64,000 nucleotides of DNA, from contig NC_091672.1 of assembly GCF_042453785.1 (NCBI RefSeq), forward strand, positions 4,618,001-4,682,000, given 5' to 3'. The notes beneath the pieces are model-generated. The model saw only the letters and a list, made by a program, of their open reading frames with translations, did no database searches and was not told the origin of the DNA. Below, piece after piece: positions 1 to 10,876 of this stretch (position 1 is its first letter; each line of letters starts with the position of its first letter). Source of the stretch: Malus domestica. Taxonomy: Eukaryota; Streptophyta; Magnoliopsida; Rosales; Rosaceae. The position numbers were made by a program, and so were the translations under genes.

Positions 1-470
1 GTGTCCTTATCCAATCTTATGATTTATTATATTTCCCCATAAAAACCGCTTTAAACCTCCAGATGCTCACACCAAGCCGCACCTCCTCTCCATCCTCCCT
101 ACTCATACAGCTCTCACTCTCCGCAATTCTCCCCTATCTTCTCGTCGATTCTCACCTCCATATTCGTCTCTTGACTCCGGCTGTCCCTATCATACTCTCC
201 GCAGTCCATCATCTGTGTCTCTCCAGCGGCTCCTTTGATGAAGGTTGTTTCAGTATTTATAGGGATGCTGGGTTTTTTGTGAATTAGAAAAGGGGATTTA
301 TAATTTATAGTTGGTTTGTGAAAGAGATATATCTCCTCAGCTATCCATCTCATTTCAACCCCATGGCTTCTCACACAATGTCTTTGCCCTTTTTTTTTTT
401 TGTTTTTTTTTGTTTTTTTTTTTGTTTTTTTTTGTTTCTTCTGTTCTTTTAAATTGTGCTGCTGATATGT
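1..470. other. No recognised gene; interrupted poly-T tract
   Basis: I see no gene here. Positions about 388-435 are an interrupted poly-T run (T blocks separated by single G), which reads as an A-rich tail on the minus strand directly beside the duplicated unit that starts near 471. The short open frames are low-complexity products of this tract. Confidence 0.5.
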
Positions 471-735
471 AAGCCATTTGCGCAAGGAGACCAATTTCGC
501 TTGGGTTACAGAGTAAGGGGAGTTGGTTCGTGAAATGGAAGGGTGAAATGGAAGGGTTTAGGTTTAAAGCCCAAATTATCAGTTCTCTCCAACTAATTAC
601 TAAACAATTATACATTTTTACTTTTGATTTCCTACAGCTGTGAACTATTTCACATTTGCTTTCTTACAACTATGAACTAATTTCTTGCTGATCCTTATTT
701 TTTGCTAGGTTTTCTTTGTTTCGCTGGGTTTCTTT
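471..735. repeat. Dispersed duplicated unit X, copy 1
   Basis: A noncoding stretch of about 265 bp that is repeated at 21602-21789 plus 22303-22377. The two copies are nearly identical by eye, except that this one has a short local duplication (GTGAAATGGAAGG twice, near 531-556). Both copies sit beside a poly-T tract. To the right (736-751) a short GCTAGGTTTTCTTT repeat joins it to the NBS-LRR fragment. I do not recognise the unit's origin. It could be the 3' end of a retroposed transcript on the minus strand, because an A-rich tail would then lie at the correct end. Confidence 0.6.
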
Positions 736-751
736 TGCTAGGTTTTCTTTA

Positions 752-1403
752 ACCCTTTGGAGTTTTGGGTCTGCTAACTATTCGAAATTGCTCAGTGTTT
801 CTAGTTAGATCTTTAGTCTTGTAACTTGTTACGTATGCACAATGACGATTTGATATGCTTTCGCTTCTTCTTTGTTTGACTCTCTCTCATTTGCGTAGTG
901 TTTTATTTTAATCCTTCTCAGTTTCTAATCCAAGGATTTTCTTTCTTGTTTTGTAGTTTGTAGTTAAGTTAATTAGAGGTTCCAAAAGAAGAAGTTGGTT
1001 TTAGTTTTGTCTTTCTTCCTTTTCTTTTGGCAAGAAGATCAGAAATATGGCTGAGGAAGTCGTTTTAAGGGTAGTTCGAGCACTTAAAGGCTCCATCCTT
1101 AGGCAAGTGAAGTTCTTGAGTGGTGTCAACCATCAAGTTCTGGATGCAAAACATTAGCTATTTTTTATAGAGGGTTTTCTGAAAGACGTGAATGCAAGAC
1201 AAGTAGAGCATGAATCAGTATGCATTTTGGTCGAGTATTTGGTGAAAGAAGAAAAACTCTACCGAGTTGTTTCCATTTGAGGAATGGGAGGATTTGGAAA
1301 GATCACTTTTGCAAAACGAGTTTATCATCACAGTAAAGGATTTGGAAAGATTACTTTGATGGGTTTTCTTAGGTGTGTGTACTGAACAATGTCAAATAGG
1401 AAA
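752..1403 (+). pseudogene. NBS-LRR resistance gene 5' fragment (copy A)
   Basis: Leader plus the start of a CC-NBS-LRR gene. A start codon at 1047 opens a frame reading MAEEVVLRVVRALKGSIL, which resembles the N-terminal coiled-coil of RPP8/RPP13-type resistance proteins (intracellular pathogen sensors). The frame continues to a P-loop-like motif, GMGGFGKIT, followed by AKRVYHHS. It holds two in-frame stops, a TAG after LDAKH and a TGA just before GMGG. The stretch that normally separates the coiled-coil from the P-loop is missing, and the other copies lack it too, so they share one already-defective ancestor. The fragment is truncated soon after the P-loop. It forms the left arm of the inverted repeat with 1427-2042. 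Family assignment rests on motifs seen here and remembered homologues. Confidence 0.8.
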
Positions 1404-1426
1404 GTACACACATCCAAGAAAACCCA

Positions 1427-2042
1427 GACTTTCTTATTTGACATTGTTCAATGCACACACCCAAGAAAACCCATCAAAGTAACCTCTAACTTTACTGTGA
1501 TGATAAACTCGTTTTGCAAAAGTGATATATCCAAACCCTCCCATTCCTCAAATTGAAACAACTTGGTTGAGTTTTCTTCTTTCACCAAATACTCAACCAA
1601 AATGCATACTGATTCCTGCTCGACTTGTCTTGCATCCACGTTTTTCAGAAAGCTCTCTATAAAAAATAGCTCATGTTCTGCATCCAGAAATGGTTGACAC
1701 CACTCAAGAACTTCACTCCCCTAAGGATGGGGCCTTTGAGTGCTCGAAGTACCCTTAAAATGACTTCCTTAGCCATATTTCTGATCTTCTTGCCAAAAGA
1801 ATGGGAAGAAAACTAAAACCAACTTCTTCTTTTGAAACCTCTAATTAACTCAACTACATACTACAAAACAAGAAAGAAAATTTCTGGGTTAGAAACTAAG
1901 AAGAATTAAAATAAAACTCTCCGCAAATGAGAGAGAGTCTAACAACGAAGAAGCAAAAGCATATCAAATCGTCATTGTGTATACGTAACTAGTTACAAGA
2001 CTAAAGATCTAACTAGTTAGCAGACCCAAAACTCCAAGGGGT
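1427..2042 (-). pseudogene. NBS-LRR resistance gene 5' fragment (copy B, inverted)
   Basis: Reverse-complement copy of 752-1403, covering the leader, the coiled-coil start and the P-loop-like region. It keeps a few bases that copy A has lost after the HHS codons, so neither copy is simply a recent clone of the other. A short open frame survives on the minus strand (about 1448-1639), but the whole is broken. The two arms meet tail to tail with only about 23 bp between them (1404-1426), and that spacer itself contains a small inverted piece of the same end. Confidence 0.8.
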
Positions 2043-2189
2043 CAACTTCAAACCTCCCAAGATGATTTTAGGAACTTGTACATGAAACAAAAAAAATACC
2101 CAAAACAAAAAATGAAGCATATCACTATGAACCATACCCTAATTATCAGTTAAGAAAAGATGAAAGTGATAGGGTTTATGTCAAAACCC

Positions 2190-2422
2190 CAAACAAAAGC
2201 CGTGTTTTCTCCATTCACCTCTTTTCCCGAGGACTGTGAAATACCAGTGGAACAATTGACTTAATTATGGATAGCTGAAGGTTTTATATCAGCATCTACA
2301 AATAAAAAGATAGAAGACATAGCATATGAGTGCTTAATTGAGTTGAAACGCTTGTGTTTGGTTCAAGTTGGAAGAATGTATTCACTTTGCAAGTTCAAGT
2401 TGGAACGTCTCCATGATCTTAT
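2190..2422 (+). pseudogene. NBS-LRR NB-ARC (winged-helix/MHD region) remnant
   Basis: One frame reads FPEDCEIPVEQLT, stop, LWIAEGFISAST, then IEDIAYECLIELKRLCLVQVG and LHDL. This is the order seen in the C-terminal part of the NB-ARC domain of CC-NBS-LRR proteins, up to the MHD-equivalent LHDL. A TAA replaces the codon between QLT and LW. The reading is cut at LHDL by the Copia element at 2423. The few bases after that element (6394 onward) look like the continuation. It is probably the downstream part of the same decayed gene as the 5' fragments at 752-2042, with the middle lost. Confidence 0.75.
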
Positions 2423-2629
2423 TGTTGCGAGTTATACATTAGTTAAAATGTAAATAGTAGTTTATTGTCCCACATTGGTGAAGTACATATGTAATACCAA
2501 TTGTAACTCCTATATATACTCCACTTTGGAGATTAATGAAATATAAGAAATTCCCAAATATTGTCATATATATTTTTGGTATTTACCATGTTTAGTTTAA
2601 TATTGGTATTTACCATGTTTAGTTCAATA
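2423..2629 (+). repeat. 5' LTR of the Copia element
   Basis: 207 bp, beginning TGTTGCGAG and ending GTTCAATA. It contains a TATA-like stretch (CCTATATATACTCC near 2510). Identical to the 3' LTR at 6182-6388. Confidence 0.95.
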
Positions 2630-2643
2630 TGGCATCAGAGCAG
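2630..2643 (+). other. Primer-binding site (initiator Met tRNA)
   Basis: TGGCATCAGAGCAG directly follows the 5' LTR. The plant consensus begins TGGTATCAGAGC, so there is one C/T mismatch. Confidence 0.85.
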
Positions 2644-2847
2644 TTCGCTCTTGGTGACTTGTGTGCTTTAAATTTTGTGCCCACATTTTTCGTGATTTCC
2701 TCCGTGTGAAAAAAAAAAAAAAAAAGTGCCGTGAACAGTGATTGGTATTTGCTACAGTACCGTGAACAGTGATTGCTACAGTCTCTGGTAAATTGTTTTC
2801 ATTCCGCTGCGTATCTTTTGTGCCTTTATTGTTCGTGATTTTGTTCA

Positions 2848-3186
2848 ATGGCTCAATATAATCATAGTGTTGTTATGCATCTTGGTGGAACAAATAAATG
2901 GATAATTGATACTGGGGCCACTAATCATGTGACAAGTGACCCTAGAGTGTTTGATGAGTTATGTGATTATGTTCGTGATCCGTATATTACTAGTGCAAAT
3001 GGAGCACTTTCCCTTGTGAAGGGTGAAGGCACTATCTCTTTGACTCCAACCTTATCACTGGTCCGTGCTTTACTTGTTCCTGATATTAAGTGCAATCTTT
3101 TGTCGGTAGGAAAACTTCTTGATACTTTATATTGTTCTGCTCACTTCTATCCTACGTATTGTTATTTTCGAGATATTCAAACTTAG
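2848..3186 (+). pseudogene. Copia polyprotein, protease part (ends at in-frame TAG)
   Basis: 112 codons opening at an ATG and containing the aspartic protease signature WIIDTGATNHVT, followed by the usual downstream block (VRALLVPDIKCNLLSVGKL). It ends at TAG 3184-3186. The next long frame, at 3220, lies 372 bases downstream of this start and is therefore in the same register: the codons 3187-3219 are open. The TAG is thus a single nonsense codon inside one polyprotein, between DIQT and KIIGYG. The normal N-terminal gag part (RNA-binding and zinc-knuckle domains) is absent upstream. This ATG may simply be the first methionine after that loss. Confidence 0.85.
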
Positions 3187-6174
3187 AAGATAATTGGTTA
3201 TGGTAAAAGGATAGGGGGTTTGTACATCTTGACTATGGAGGATACTGTTGTTTCCGGTTCAAATAATCATCAAGTTTTAAGTGCTAAAGTGGATAACAGA
3301 CATCAAATTTGGTTGTGGCATCGACGATTGGGACATCCATCATTCAGTTATATGAAGCATCTATTTCCTTCTTTGTTTCGCACTTGTAGTGATTCAGAGT
3401 TCAAGTGTGAAACATGTGTCATGGCTAAGAGTCATCGTGCTTCCTTTCCTGTAAGTGATTCTAAAGCTACTTTACCATTTGATTTGATACATTCTGATGT
3501 GTGGGGTCCTGCAAAAGTTACTTCTAATGGATTCCGTTGGTTTGTTACTTTTATTGATGATTGTACTCGGGTAACTTGGGTGTTCTTGATGAAAAATAAG
3601 AGTGATGTTCCGTTACTTCTTCAAGAATTTTGTACAATGGTATCTACTCAGTTTCAGACCAAAGTTAAGGTCTTCAGGTCTGATAACGGAGGAGAATATG
3701 TGAATCACACTTTGGCATGTTTTTTCCGTGATCATGGTATTATTCACCAGACGACTACTCCGTTTACACCCCAACAAAATGGTGTGTCCGAACGGAAGAA
3801 TCGTCAAATAATGGAGGTTGCTCGCTCCTTGATGCTAGATAAATGTGTTCCTAATCATTTGTGGGGTCATGCTGTTTTGGCTGCTGTGTATTTGATCAAT
3901 CGTGTTCCAAGTCGGGTTCTTGATTTTCAGACACCGTTTGATGTGCTACAAAAACATGTTTCTCTTGTTTCTGTCTCAAAGCTTCCTCCGAAAGTGTTTG
4001 GGTGTATTGCGTATGTGCATGTCTACTCTCATCAGCGGAGTAAACTTGATGCATGTGCTCTCCGGTGTGTCTTTATTGGGTATGCTAACAATCAAAAAGG
4101 CTATAAGTGTTATCATCCTCCGACTCAAAAAACTTATATTACCATGGATGTCACCTTCCATGAGGAAGTTTCGTATTTTGTGAAGCCCTCTTCCGACTCT
4201 CCACTTCAGGGGGAGAGGGGGAGTGAAGTGCAGATTCGAAGAGATGATATGGATGATGTGTTACAGACAGAGTTGGGAACAGAACCTATTATTTTGCGTG
4301 ATACTAATCAGTCGGCTACAGATGATCAGTTGCCTGCTGCGGATATATCTGATGATCGGTTGCCTGCTGCTGATATGTCTAACGAGTTGCCTGATGATGG
4401 TTCGTCCAGTGATGATTCTTCTAACTGTTTGGTACAAGATGGTGGCATACATGAGGTAAATTCTGACGATTCTTCTACTTATCAGTTGCCTCCACGAGCT
4501 AATCGTGGAAAACCTAAAATACAATATGAGCCTGATATGCATGCCAAAGCCAAATATCCTATCAACAATTATGTGTCTTCTCATCGTTTGTCCCAACCAT
4601 ATGCATCTTACATATGTCAGCTATCTAGTGTATCAATTCCAACAAAATTGCAAGATGCTTTGTCTGACCCTAAGTGGGTTAATGCTATGAAAGTTGAGAT
4701 GGAAGCTTTGGAAAAGAATTCTACTTGGGATTTGGTTCCGTTACCAAACGGGAAGAAAGCCGTTGGATGTAGATGGGTGTTTACTATTAAGCACAAAGCA
4801 GATGGTTCTATTGATCGGTATAAAGCCAGATTAGTTGCTAAGGGTTATACTCAAACCTATGGGGTGGACTATCAGGAGACCTTTGCTCCTGTTGCCAAAC
4901 TTAATACTGTGCGTGTTCTTCTGTCCTTGGCAGCAAACCAGGATTGGCCTCTGTTGCAGTTTGATGTTAAGAATGCTTTCCTTCATGGTGATCTTAAGGA
5001 GGAAGTGTATATGGATCTCCCACCTGGTATTGGAACATCTCCTGGAAAAGGTATTGTATGCAGGTTACGAAATGCCTTGTATGGTTTGAAACAATCTCCT
5101 AGAGCATGGTTTGGGAGGTTTACAAGTTCAATGAAGAAGTTTGGGTATATCCAGAGTCATTCAGATCATACTTTGTTTCTAAAGCGACAAAATGGTAAGC
5201 TAACTGCATTGATTATTTATGTTGATGACATGATAGTGACTGGTGATGATCAAAAGGAGATACAACACCTTCAAAAGTACCTAGCTACTGAGTTTGAGAT
5301 GAAAGAATTGGGTGAATTGAAGTATTTTCTTGGAATCGAGGTTGCACGATCCAAGCATGGTATTTTTCTATCTCAAAGGAAGTATGTTCTTGATTTGTTA
5401 GCTGAAACAGGTATGTTAGATTGCAAACCTGTTGATACTCCGATTGAGCAGAATCATCGTCTGGGCTTATTTCCAGATCAAGTTCCAACTCATAAGGAAC
5501 GGTATCAGAGGCTTGTGGGGAGATTAATTTATTTGTCTCACACTCGCCCTGACATTGCTTATGCAGTTAGTGTGGTAAGTCAGTTTATGCACTCACCTAG
5601 TGAAGTTCATATGGATGCAGTAACTCGTATTTTGAGGTACTTGAAGATGGCTCCTGGCAGAGGCCTGGTTTTCTCCAAGAATGATCATTTGAATGTCGAA
5701 GGGTATACAGATGCAGATTGGGCTGGTTCTATCACTGATCGGCGATCTACATCTGGATACTTTATGTTTGTGGGTGGTAATTTAGTTACTTGGAGAAGCA
5801 AGAAACAAAAAGTGGTGGCTAGGTCAAGTGCAGAAGCTGAGTTTCGTGGTATGTCTCATGGTGTATGTGAGTTGTTGTGGTTGAAAAAATTGTTGAGAGA
5901 TCTTGGGTTTAAACACAAAAGTGCTATGAAACTTCATTGTGATAACAAGGCTGCTATTGAGATTGCTCATAATCCAGTGCAACATGATCGAACAAAACAT
6001 GTGGAGATTGATCGACATTTCATTAAGGAAAAATTGGATGCTGGAATTATTATGTTTCCGTTTGTGAGATCTGAAGATCAACTGGCTGATGCTCTTACTA
6101 AGGCTGTGTCTAATAGTGCGTTTTCCGACTCGCTTGACAAGTTGGGCATGCGTGACATCTTTGCACCAACTTGA
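3187..6174 (+). pseudogene. Copia polyprotein: integrase, reverse transcriptase, RNase H
   Basis: An uninterrupted frame of 984 codons from the ATG at 3220, open back to 3187. Order: GAG-pre-integrase (WLWHRRLGHPSF with CETCVMAKSH), integrase, reverse transcriptase, RNase H. Counting from 3220, the integrase catalytic residues are D93 (HSDVWGP), D155 (RSDNGGEY) and E191 (SERKNR), which gives the exact D-D35-E spacing. The reverse transcriptase has its YVDD box near residue 667. RNase H shows GYTDADWAG and the SSAEAEF block. These domains copy the element's RNA and insert the DNA. No catalytic residue appears lost, so the only visible lesions of the element are the upstream TAG and the missing gag. 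It could be mobilised only with gag supplied by another copy (inference). Confidence 0.93.
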
Positions 6175-6181
6175 GGGGGAG
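6173..6181 (+). other. Polypurine tract
   Basis: GAGGGGGAG immediately before the 3' LTR, the standard plus-strand priming site of Copia elements. Confidence 0.85.
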
Positions 6182-6388
6182 TGTTGCGAGTTATACATTA
6201 GTTAAAATGTAAATAGTAGTTTATTGTCCCACATTGGTGAAGTACATATGTAATACCAATTGTAACTCCTATATATACTCCACTTTGGAGATTAATGAAA
6301 TATAAGAAATTCCCAAATATTGTCATATATATTTTTGGTATTTACCATGTTTAGTTTAATATTGGTATTTACCATGTTTAGTTCAATA
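6182..6388 (+). repeat. 3' LTR of the Copia element
   Basis: 207 bp, identical to 2423-2629. Followed by target duplication CTTAT at 6389-6393. Confidence 0.95.
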
Positions 6389-6393
6389 CTTAT

Positions 6394-6592
6394 ATGAGAG
6401 CATCTTAGAGGCGAACTTCGTACATTGTCAATTGTTCTAGAGACACGGTAAAAGTATGTTATACTTTCTTGTATTCATTAAGCCTTTTCTTTTGTTTGGT
6501 AAGATTATTCTTGTTGTATCCATTATTTTGATTGGAAGATTGATCGCTGCCTATGGACATAGGCACAAATTGACGAACCACGTAAATCCTTG
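6394..6592. other. Remnant sequence, possibly part of an older LTR
   Basis: No gene. The stretch around 6530-6590 (CCTATGGACATAGGCACAA, then CGAACCACGTAAATCC) and its continuation after the Harbinger element (11244 onward) resemble sequences I associate with Copia LTR leaders. That identification is from memory and weak. Confidence 0.3.
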
Positions 6593-7044
6593 GGCCTCGT
6601 TTGGCAGCTCGGATTGTACTAACTATTTCTGTTGGATAGGATAAATAGCCACCGGATAGTATTGAATAAATTAGTTGGACGTTTGGTGCAGTATCAGATT
6701 AATGACCATATTATTTATACTGTGTTTGGTATTGAACCGGATAGGACAAGAGGAAAAAAAAATTAATTTGTTGAAATTTTCTCATATTTATACCTATTGA
6801 AAACCACACAAATTTTCAAATAACAAAGAAAAATAGTAAATTTCATACATCAAATTCAAAATATTTTCCAATAACATAAAAGAAGGTTCACAAAAAAACA
6901 ACTACAATCGTTACGTTATATAATTCAACCACATATTCAGGTTCATTAAATATACAAATACAAGTTGGTTTCAGTAAGAAACAGTTTGTCCAGATAGCCA
7001 AAATATATGCATGCTGCTTTTAACAAAAGATATGCATGATATTT

Positions 7045-8224
7045 TTAACAAAACATATTGTTGTTGGTTTGAAATGTCAATTGCGGTTGTCCAAGTAACA
7101 TGAGTACGAAAGCTTTTTTCATTGCACCATCCAAAGACAAGAATGTCCTCTCATTCTGTGGCTTTTCAAAAAGAATATTTAGTGTCTTGATTTGATCCTC
7201 AATAGATAAGTCCTCTCATTCTGTGGCTTTTCAAAAAGAATATTTAGTGTCTTGATTTGATCCTCAATAGATAAATCTATCTTTGACAATTCTAAAGCAA
7301 TCTCAGGTTTTGGATCCACTCATTTCCCAAAAGCAGCTTGTAAAACTTCATCCAACTTATCCATTGATTTAGAAAGCATTTCTTTAAATGCCACAGGAAG
7401 ATCATTATCATTAGCAACTCTCTTCCTTTTCCGGGTACTTGAACTGCCAGACCGTCGAGCAACAGAAGGAGAACTAGTCTCCACCTCATCTTCATCTTCA
7501 TCTTCATTAATGTGCGCAAGCTAATTCATCATCTGAGTAGGAGTTGTAGCTCCTACTCCGGTTGCTCGGTCTTTCCCAAAAATAACATTCAATCTGTCAT
7601 ACAATGGAAACGATTTTCCTAGCCAGCCCTCTGCTTCTTTGTTAACCTGCAATGGGAAAACAAATCACATTATCCATAAAATACAAATAATCTTATTTTG
7701 TTCCCTTCAACCTGTCTTAATATAATCAAGCATCCATTAATTTAATTAAGCTGTCATAATGAATGGGGCTAAAGGATATGGTTTGGTAGACACAATCATA
7801 CTATTAAATTGTATGTAAAGGAACATGTTAAGTAATCAAATATGTAAAGTTAAATTCTAGTATTATGTTAGAGAATTACGTTTGCATAGGACCGCCATAC
7901 TTTAGTGCTATCAACCTCAATACACTTTCGTACATCATTCCATGCAAAACCAGTTTTATTAACCATGTCATAAACTATTGCATAATCTTTTTTCCACCTC
8001 CTCATTTTGGACTCAATATATGGAACTGCCTTTATATTGGCATTAGGACATTTCAAATTAATAGTTGTTTCAAACTGAGCCATTGTTCCGAGTTTGAAAC
8101 AACCGTTATCACATCGCAAATTCTTAACAACTGCCTCCTCAAGTATGGACAACAATGCATCTTCTTCATGTTGTTTCCAAACCCTTTTACTCCCTTTTGG
8201 TTGACTACTTTGTTCACTTTCCAT
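7045..8224 (-). pseudogene. Harbinger Myb/SANT-like protein, broken
   Basis: Start at 8224 (MESEQSSQPKGSKRVW). Exon 1, 8224-7880, encodes the Myb/SANT-like domain with the three spaced tryptophans (KRVWKQHEED, RRWKKDY, KVWRSYAN) and ends at a GT donor. Exon 2 starts at 7646 after a CAG acceptor and continues VNKEAEGWLGKSFPLYDRL. Two lesions are visible. TAG at 7521-7523 interrupts MMN/LAHINEDEDED. Further on, a 65-bp tandem duplication (7145-7274) changes the frame. Ignoring both, the frame would have run to a stop at 7045-7047. In Harbinger elements this partner protein binds the element ends and helps bring the transposase into the nucleus (known from the family). Confidence 0.85.
7145..7274. 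repeat. Perfect 65-bp tandem duplication in the Myb/SANT gene
   Basis: 7145-7209 and 7210-7274 are identical and abut exactly. The unit length, 65, is not a multiple of three and the duplication lies in coding sequence, so it shifts the frame. Confidence 0.95.
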
Positions 8225-8452
8225 TCCTATAATTACATACACAATAAGATAGCATATAATCAACAGTGCATATAATTAATAGTAAGTGATAAAAACCATA
8301 AGCAGATCATCACACTTTTTAAATAAATACATAACCATATCACACTTTGTTCAAATAAAGTATCATAACCGAATACATAAGAAATCACTATTTGTTCAAA
8401 TAACAAACCATAACCAAATGACAACATGCATATGTAAGAAAATTTAATCAAA

Positions 8453-9766
8453 TCACACTTGTGCACGCCACTCATTGTACATATTCATAGCCAAAGTGTT
8501 TCTCCATGCAGTCCATTCTTGTGTAGGTTGAACAGTCTCAATCATATCTTCATCATCATCACTACTTTCAGATTCGTCCATGTTTAGAATTTCATTTTCT
8601 ATCGGATCAGCTGACATATGCCTTCTAATAAGATTATGTAAGAGGCAGCAGGCTGTCATAATCCTAAGTTGTGTTTTAATTGGGAAAAATGATGGACCTC
8701 TTAAGATGCTCCAACGCATCTTAAGTAGTCCAAAACATCTCTCAATGACATTTCTAGCTTGAACATGTTTCATATTGAAATACTCCTCATGATTAATTGG
8801 GAGTCTTCTATTTCTCCACTCCGAGAGATGGTAACGCACTCCCCTATACGGTGCAAGGTATCCTGGACCATTTGTGTACCCACCATCCACAAGGTAGTAA
8901 CACCCTAAAACACCAAAAAATGTATGTTACTATATATAAGAAAATTGAGGCTTCAAATTACTAATATAAACAAATAATCTATTGTTGCCCGTGGGAACTT
9001 TTAATCCCGATGGTCTACTTATCGCATCTCGGAGTACTCTAGAATCAAAGGCCGACCCCCTGGGTACACAAATATAAAATTCATGTCCAGATTACAAACT
9101 CCCAACATATTGGTCGCAATCTCCCCCTTCCTTGATCGGTATCTTGGTTTATCTCGCTTAGGGACATGAACGTTAATGTAAGTCCCATCCAATGCCCCCA
9201 AGCAATTCTAAAAAAAAAAATCATTAACATTAGTAAGCTCAATATATTTAATTACATTAATTTTAGAAGTAATTTTTATAAAATATGAAGAATACCTCAA
9301 ACCAACTCCATTTAGGATTTGGGTAGGCATTAGGAATGGGTTTTGGCACTTTCAAAAGTCTACATTGTAGCCTTAACACTCCATGTAGAATGGAATTGAA
9401 ATACCTACTTATGGTCTCCCCTGATCGACAAAACCTACTCCCAATTGTACGATTCTTGACATGATGTGCAAGTATATGCAAAAACATGCAAACTTGTTCT
9501 TCCATTGTCACTACACCATCCAATTTTACTCTATCGTGGTCACGAAGCATTTGACATAAATAATGGAACGTTCTTCTATCCATTCTAATTTGGTTCACAC
9601 ACTGAACATCATCATATCCTATTATGCTGTCTAAATAGGCTGACCCTACCATTCTCCTAACAAATGTGCAATTTCTAAGTGCAAGTTGCCAATTCCGCCT
9701 TCTAGCTGAATTATGATTCATCATGAACCACATCATCAACCAAGTCACAATATTCAAGTACCACAA
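8453..9766 (-). pseudogene. Harbinger DDE transposase (HARBI1-like), frameshifted
   Basis: Three coding blocks on the minus strand. 9766-9263: N-terminal region with the helix-rich part (MDRRTFHYLCQML, VCMFLHILAHHVKNR). 9201-9019: GALDGTYI with the first catalytic Asp. 8890-8453: VDGGYTNGPGYLAPYRG with the second Asp, then NVIERCFGLLKMRW with the catalytic Glu, stop at 8453. Introns separate the blocks. Near 9060 the conserved FVYPG is followed by a jump into another frame, in which SAFDSRVLRDAIS and PSGLKVPTGNN can be read. About 7 bp appear to be missing at this point compared with the family pattern FVYPGWEGSA. The transposase is therefore inactive unless this is an assembly error. The catalytic triad itself is present. 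Confidence 0.85.
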
Positions 9767-10876
9767 CTTAACAATGAAGCATGCACAATCTTTCTTTCAT
9801 CCATGTCTAGTGAAAATATAAAATAACATTATTAGATAGTGGCAAAAAATTAAGTAACTGGAGCATGAAGTCATAATAACACTGAAAACGGAAGGAAGCA
9901 TGTTAATAAGTCCTACCAAAAAATGTCATAGGCAGATAATAAATCCTACAGACTGTTGGGGTGATCAGAAGGAAAAATTACAATGAAATCAGAAAGATGT
10001 CTTGACATTCATCAATCAAGGAAGCATGTTACGAATCGAATTCAAAAAATCAAAACACCAAGTTCCGGAGAGAAAAGAAGTCTAGTCTATGATGACACTT
10101 TGTACGACCTCAAAGCATTATATATTCATCACCTTATGTTGCATCAAAATTGAGTGTCATGTTGCATCAAAATTAAGCCGAAACATTAGAAGAGCAGCAA
10201 CTCTCCTTTTCTTCTCTATTTCTCACTCACACTCTTTTTCTAAAAGGCAATTACTTTACAAAGTGGAATAAATGCCAATCAACAATTCAACAACCCTAGT
10301 CCGAAATTATTCACACACACATATATATATCCAGATAAAAAGTAAAATTCACATAAAAATTAAAAAATGGATAAAAGCTGAGAGGGAGTGATGCAAAAAT
10401 TGAGAAGAACAGCAATTTATTGGGATCTAATTTTCGGGCCATAGACGGTGATGGGGAGTGAGAGAGAGAGAGAGAACAAGAGCGAAGAGAAATTGGCTTA
10501 CCCAGTTGTCCGTATGGTTGCATTGCAGCTGCGAGACAGCGAGTGAAATGAGAGCTGCGCCAGAGACAAAGTTTTGTTTAGGTAAGTGAACATGCACACT
10601 CCCACTCTACCCAATCACTAAAGTTCTAATTAAAGTTCAACAGCAACAACAAACCCTAAATTCGACCCTAATAGCAAACCCTAAAATTCAAAAATTCTAA
10701 TTAAAACACAAAATTACATAATCAATTGCATAATTAGAGAGAAAATAATAACTAGATTCAATCAATTGCAAGAAAAATAGGAGGGGGAAAAGGGAGGGGT
10801 GGAATCCCAGAAGAAGAAAAGTAAAAGATGAACTGTGATTCAAACGAAGAAGAAGAATTTGAGAAGACGAACCTGG

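Larger units (their letters stand above)
752..2042. repeat. Long near-palindromic inverted repeat of NBS-LRR sequence
   Basis: Two arms of about 620-650 bp around a spacer of about 23 bp. A transcript from either strand could fold into a long hairpin. Arms begin and end at equivalent points (CCCTTTGGAGTTTTGGG at the outer left, its reverse complement at the outer right). Confidence 0.85.
2423..6388 (+). mobile_element. Young Ty1/Copia LTR retrotransposon, gag-less
   Basis: A 3966-bp element bounded by two LTRs of 207 bp that are identical over their whole length by my reading. A 5-bp target duplication CTTAT flanks it (2418-2422 and 6389-6393). A primer-binding site complementary to initiator methionine tRNA, with one mismatch, follows the 5' LTR. 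A purine tract precedes the 3' LTR. Protease, integrase, reverse transcriptase and RNase H are present in normal Copia order. Only about 218 bp separate the primer-binding site from the protease ORF, so the gag region is missing. The LTRs end in CAATA rather than the usual CA. The short LTRs and protein sequence suggest the Ale/Retrofit lineage (inference). Confidence 0.95.

Noticed and set aside
114-494. Lys-rich minus-strand reading frame
   Set aside because: It is a translation of the interrupted poly-T tract; no family resemblance.
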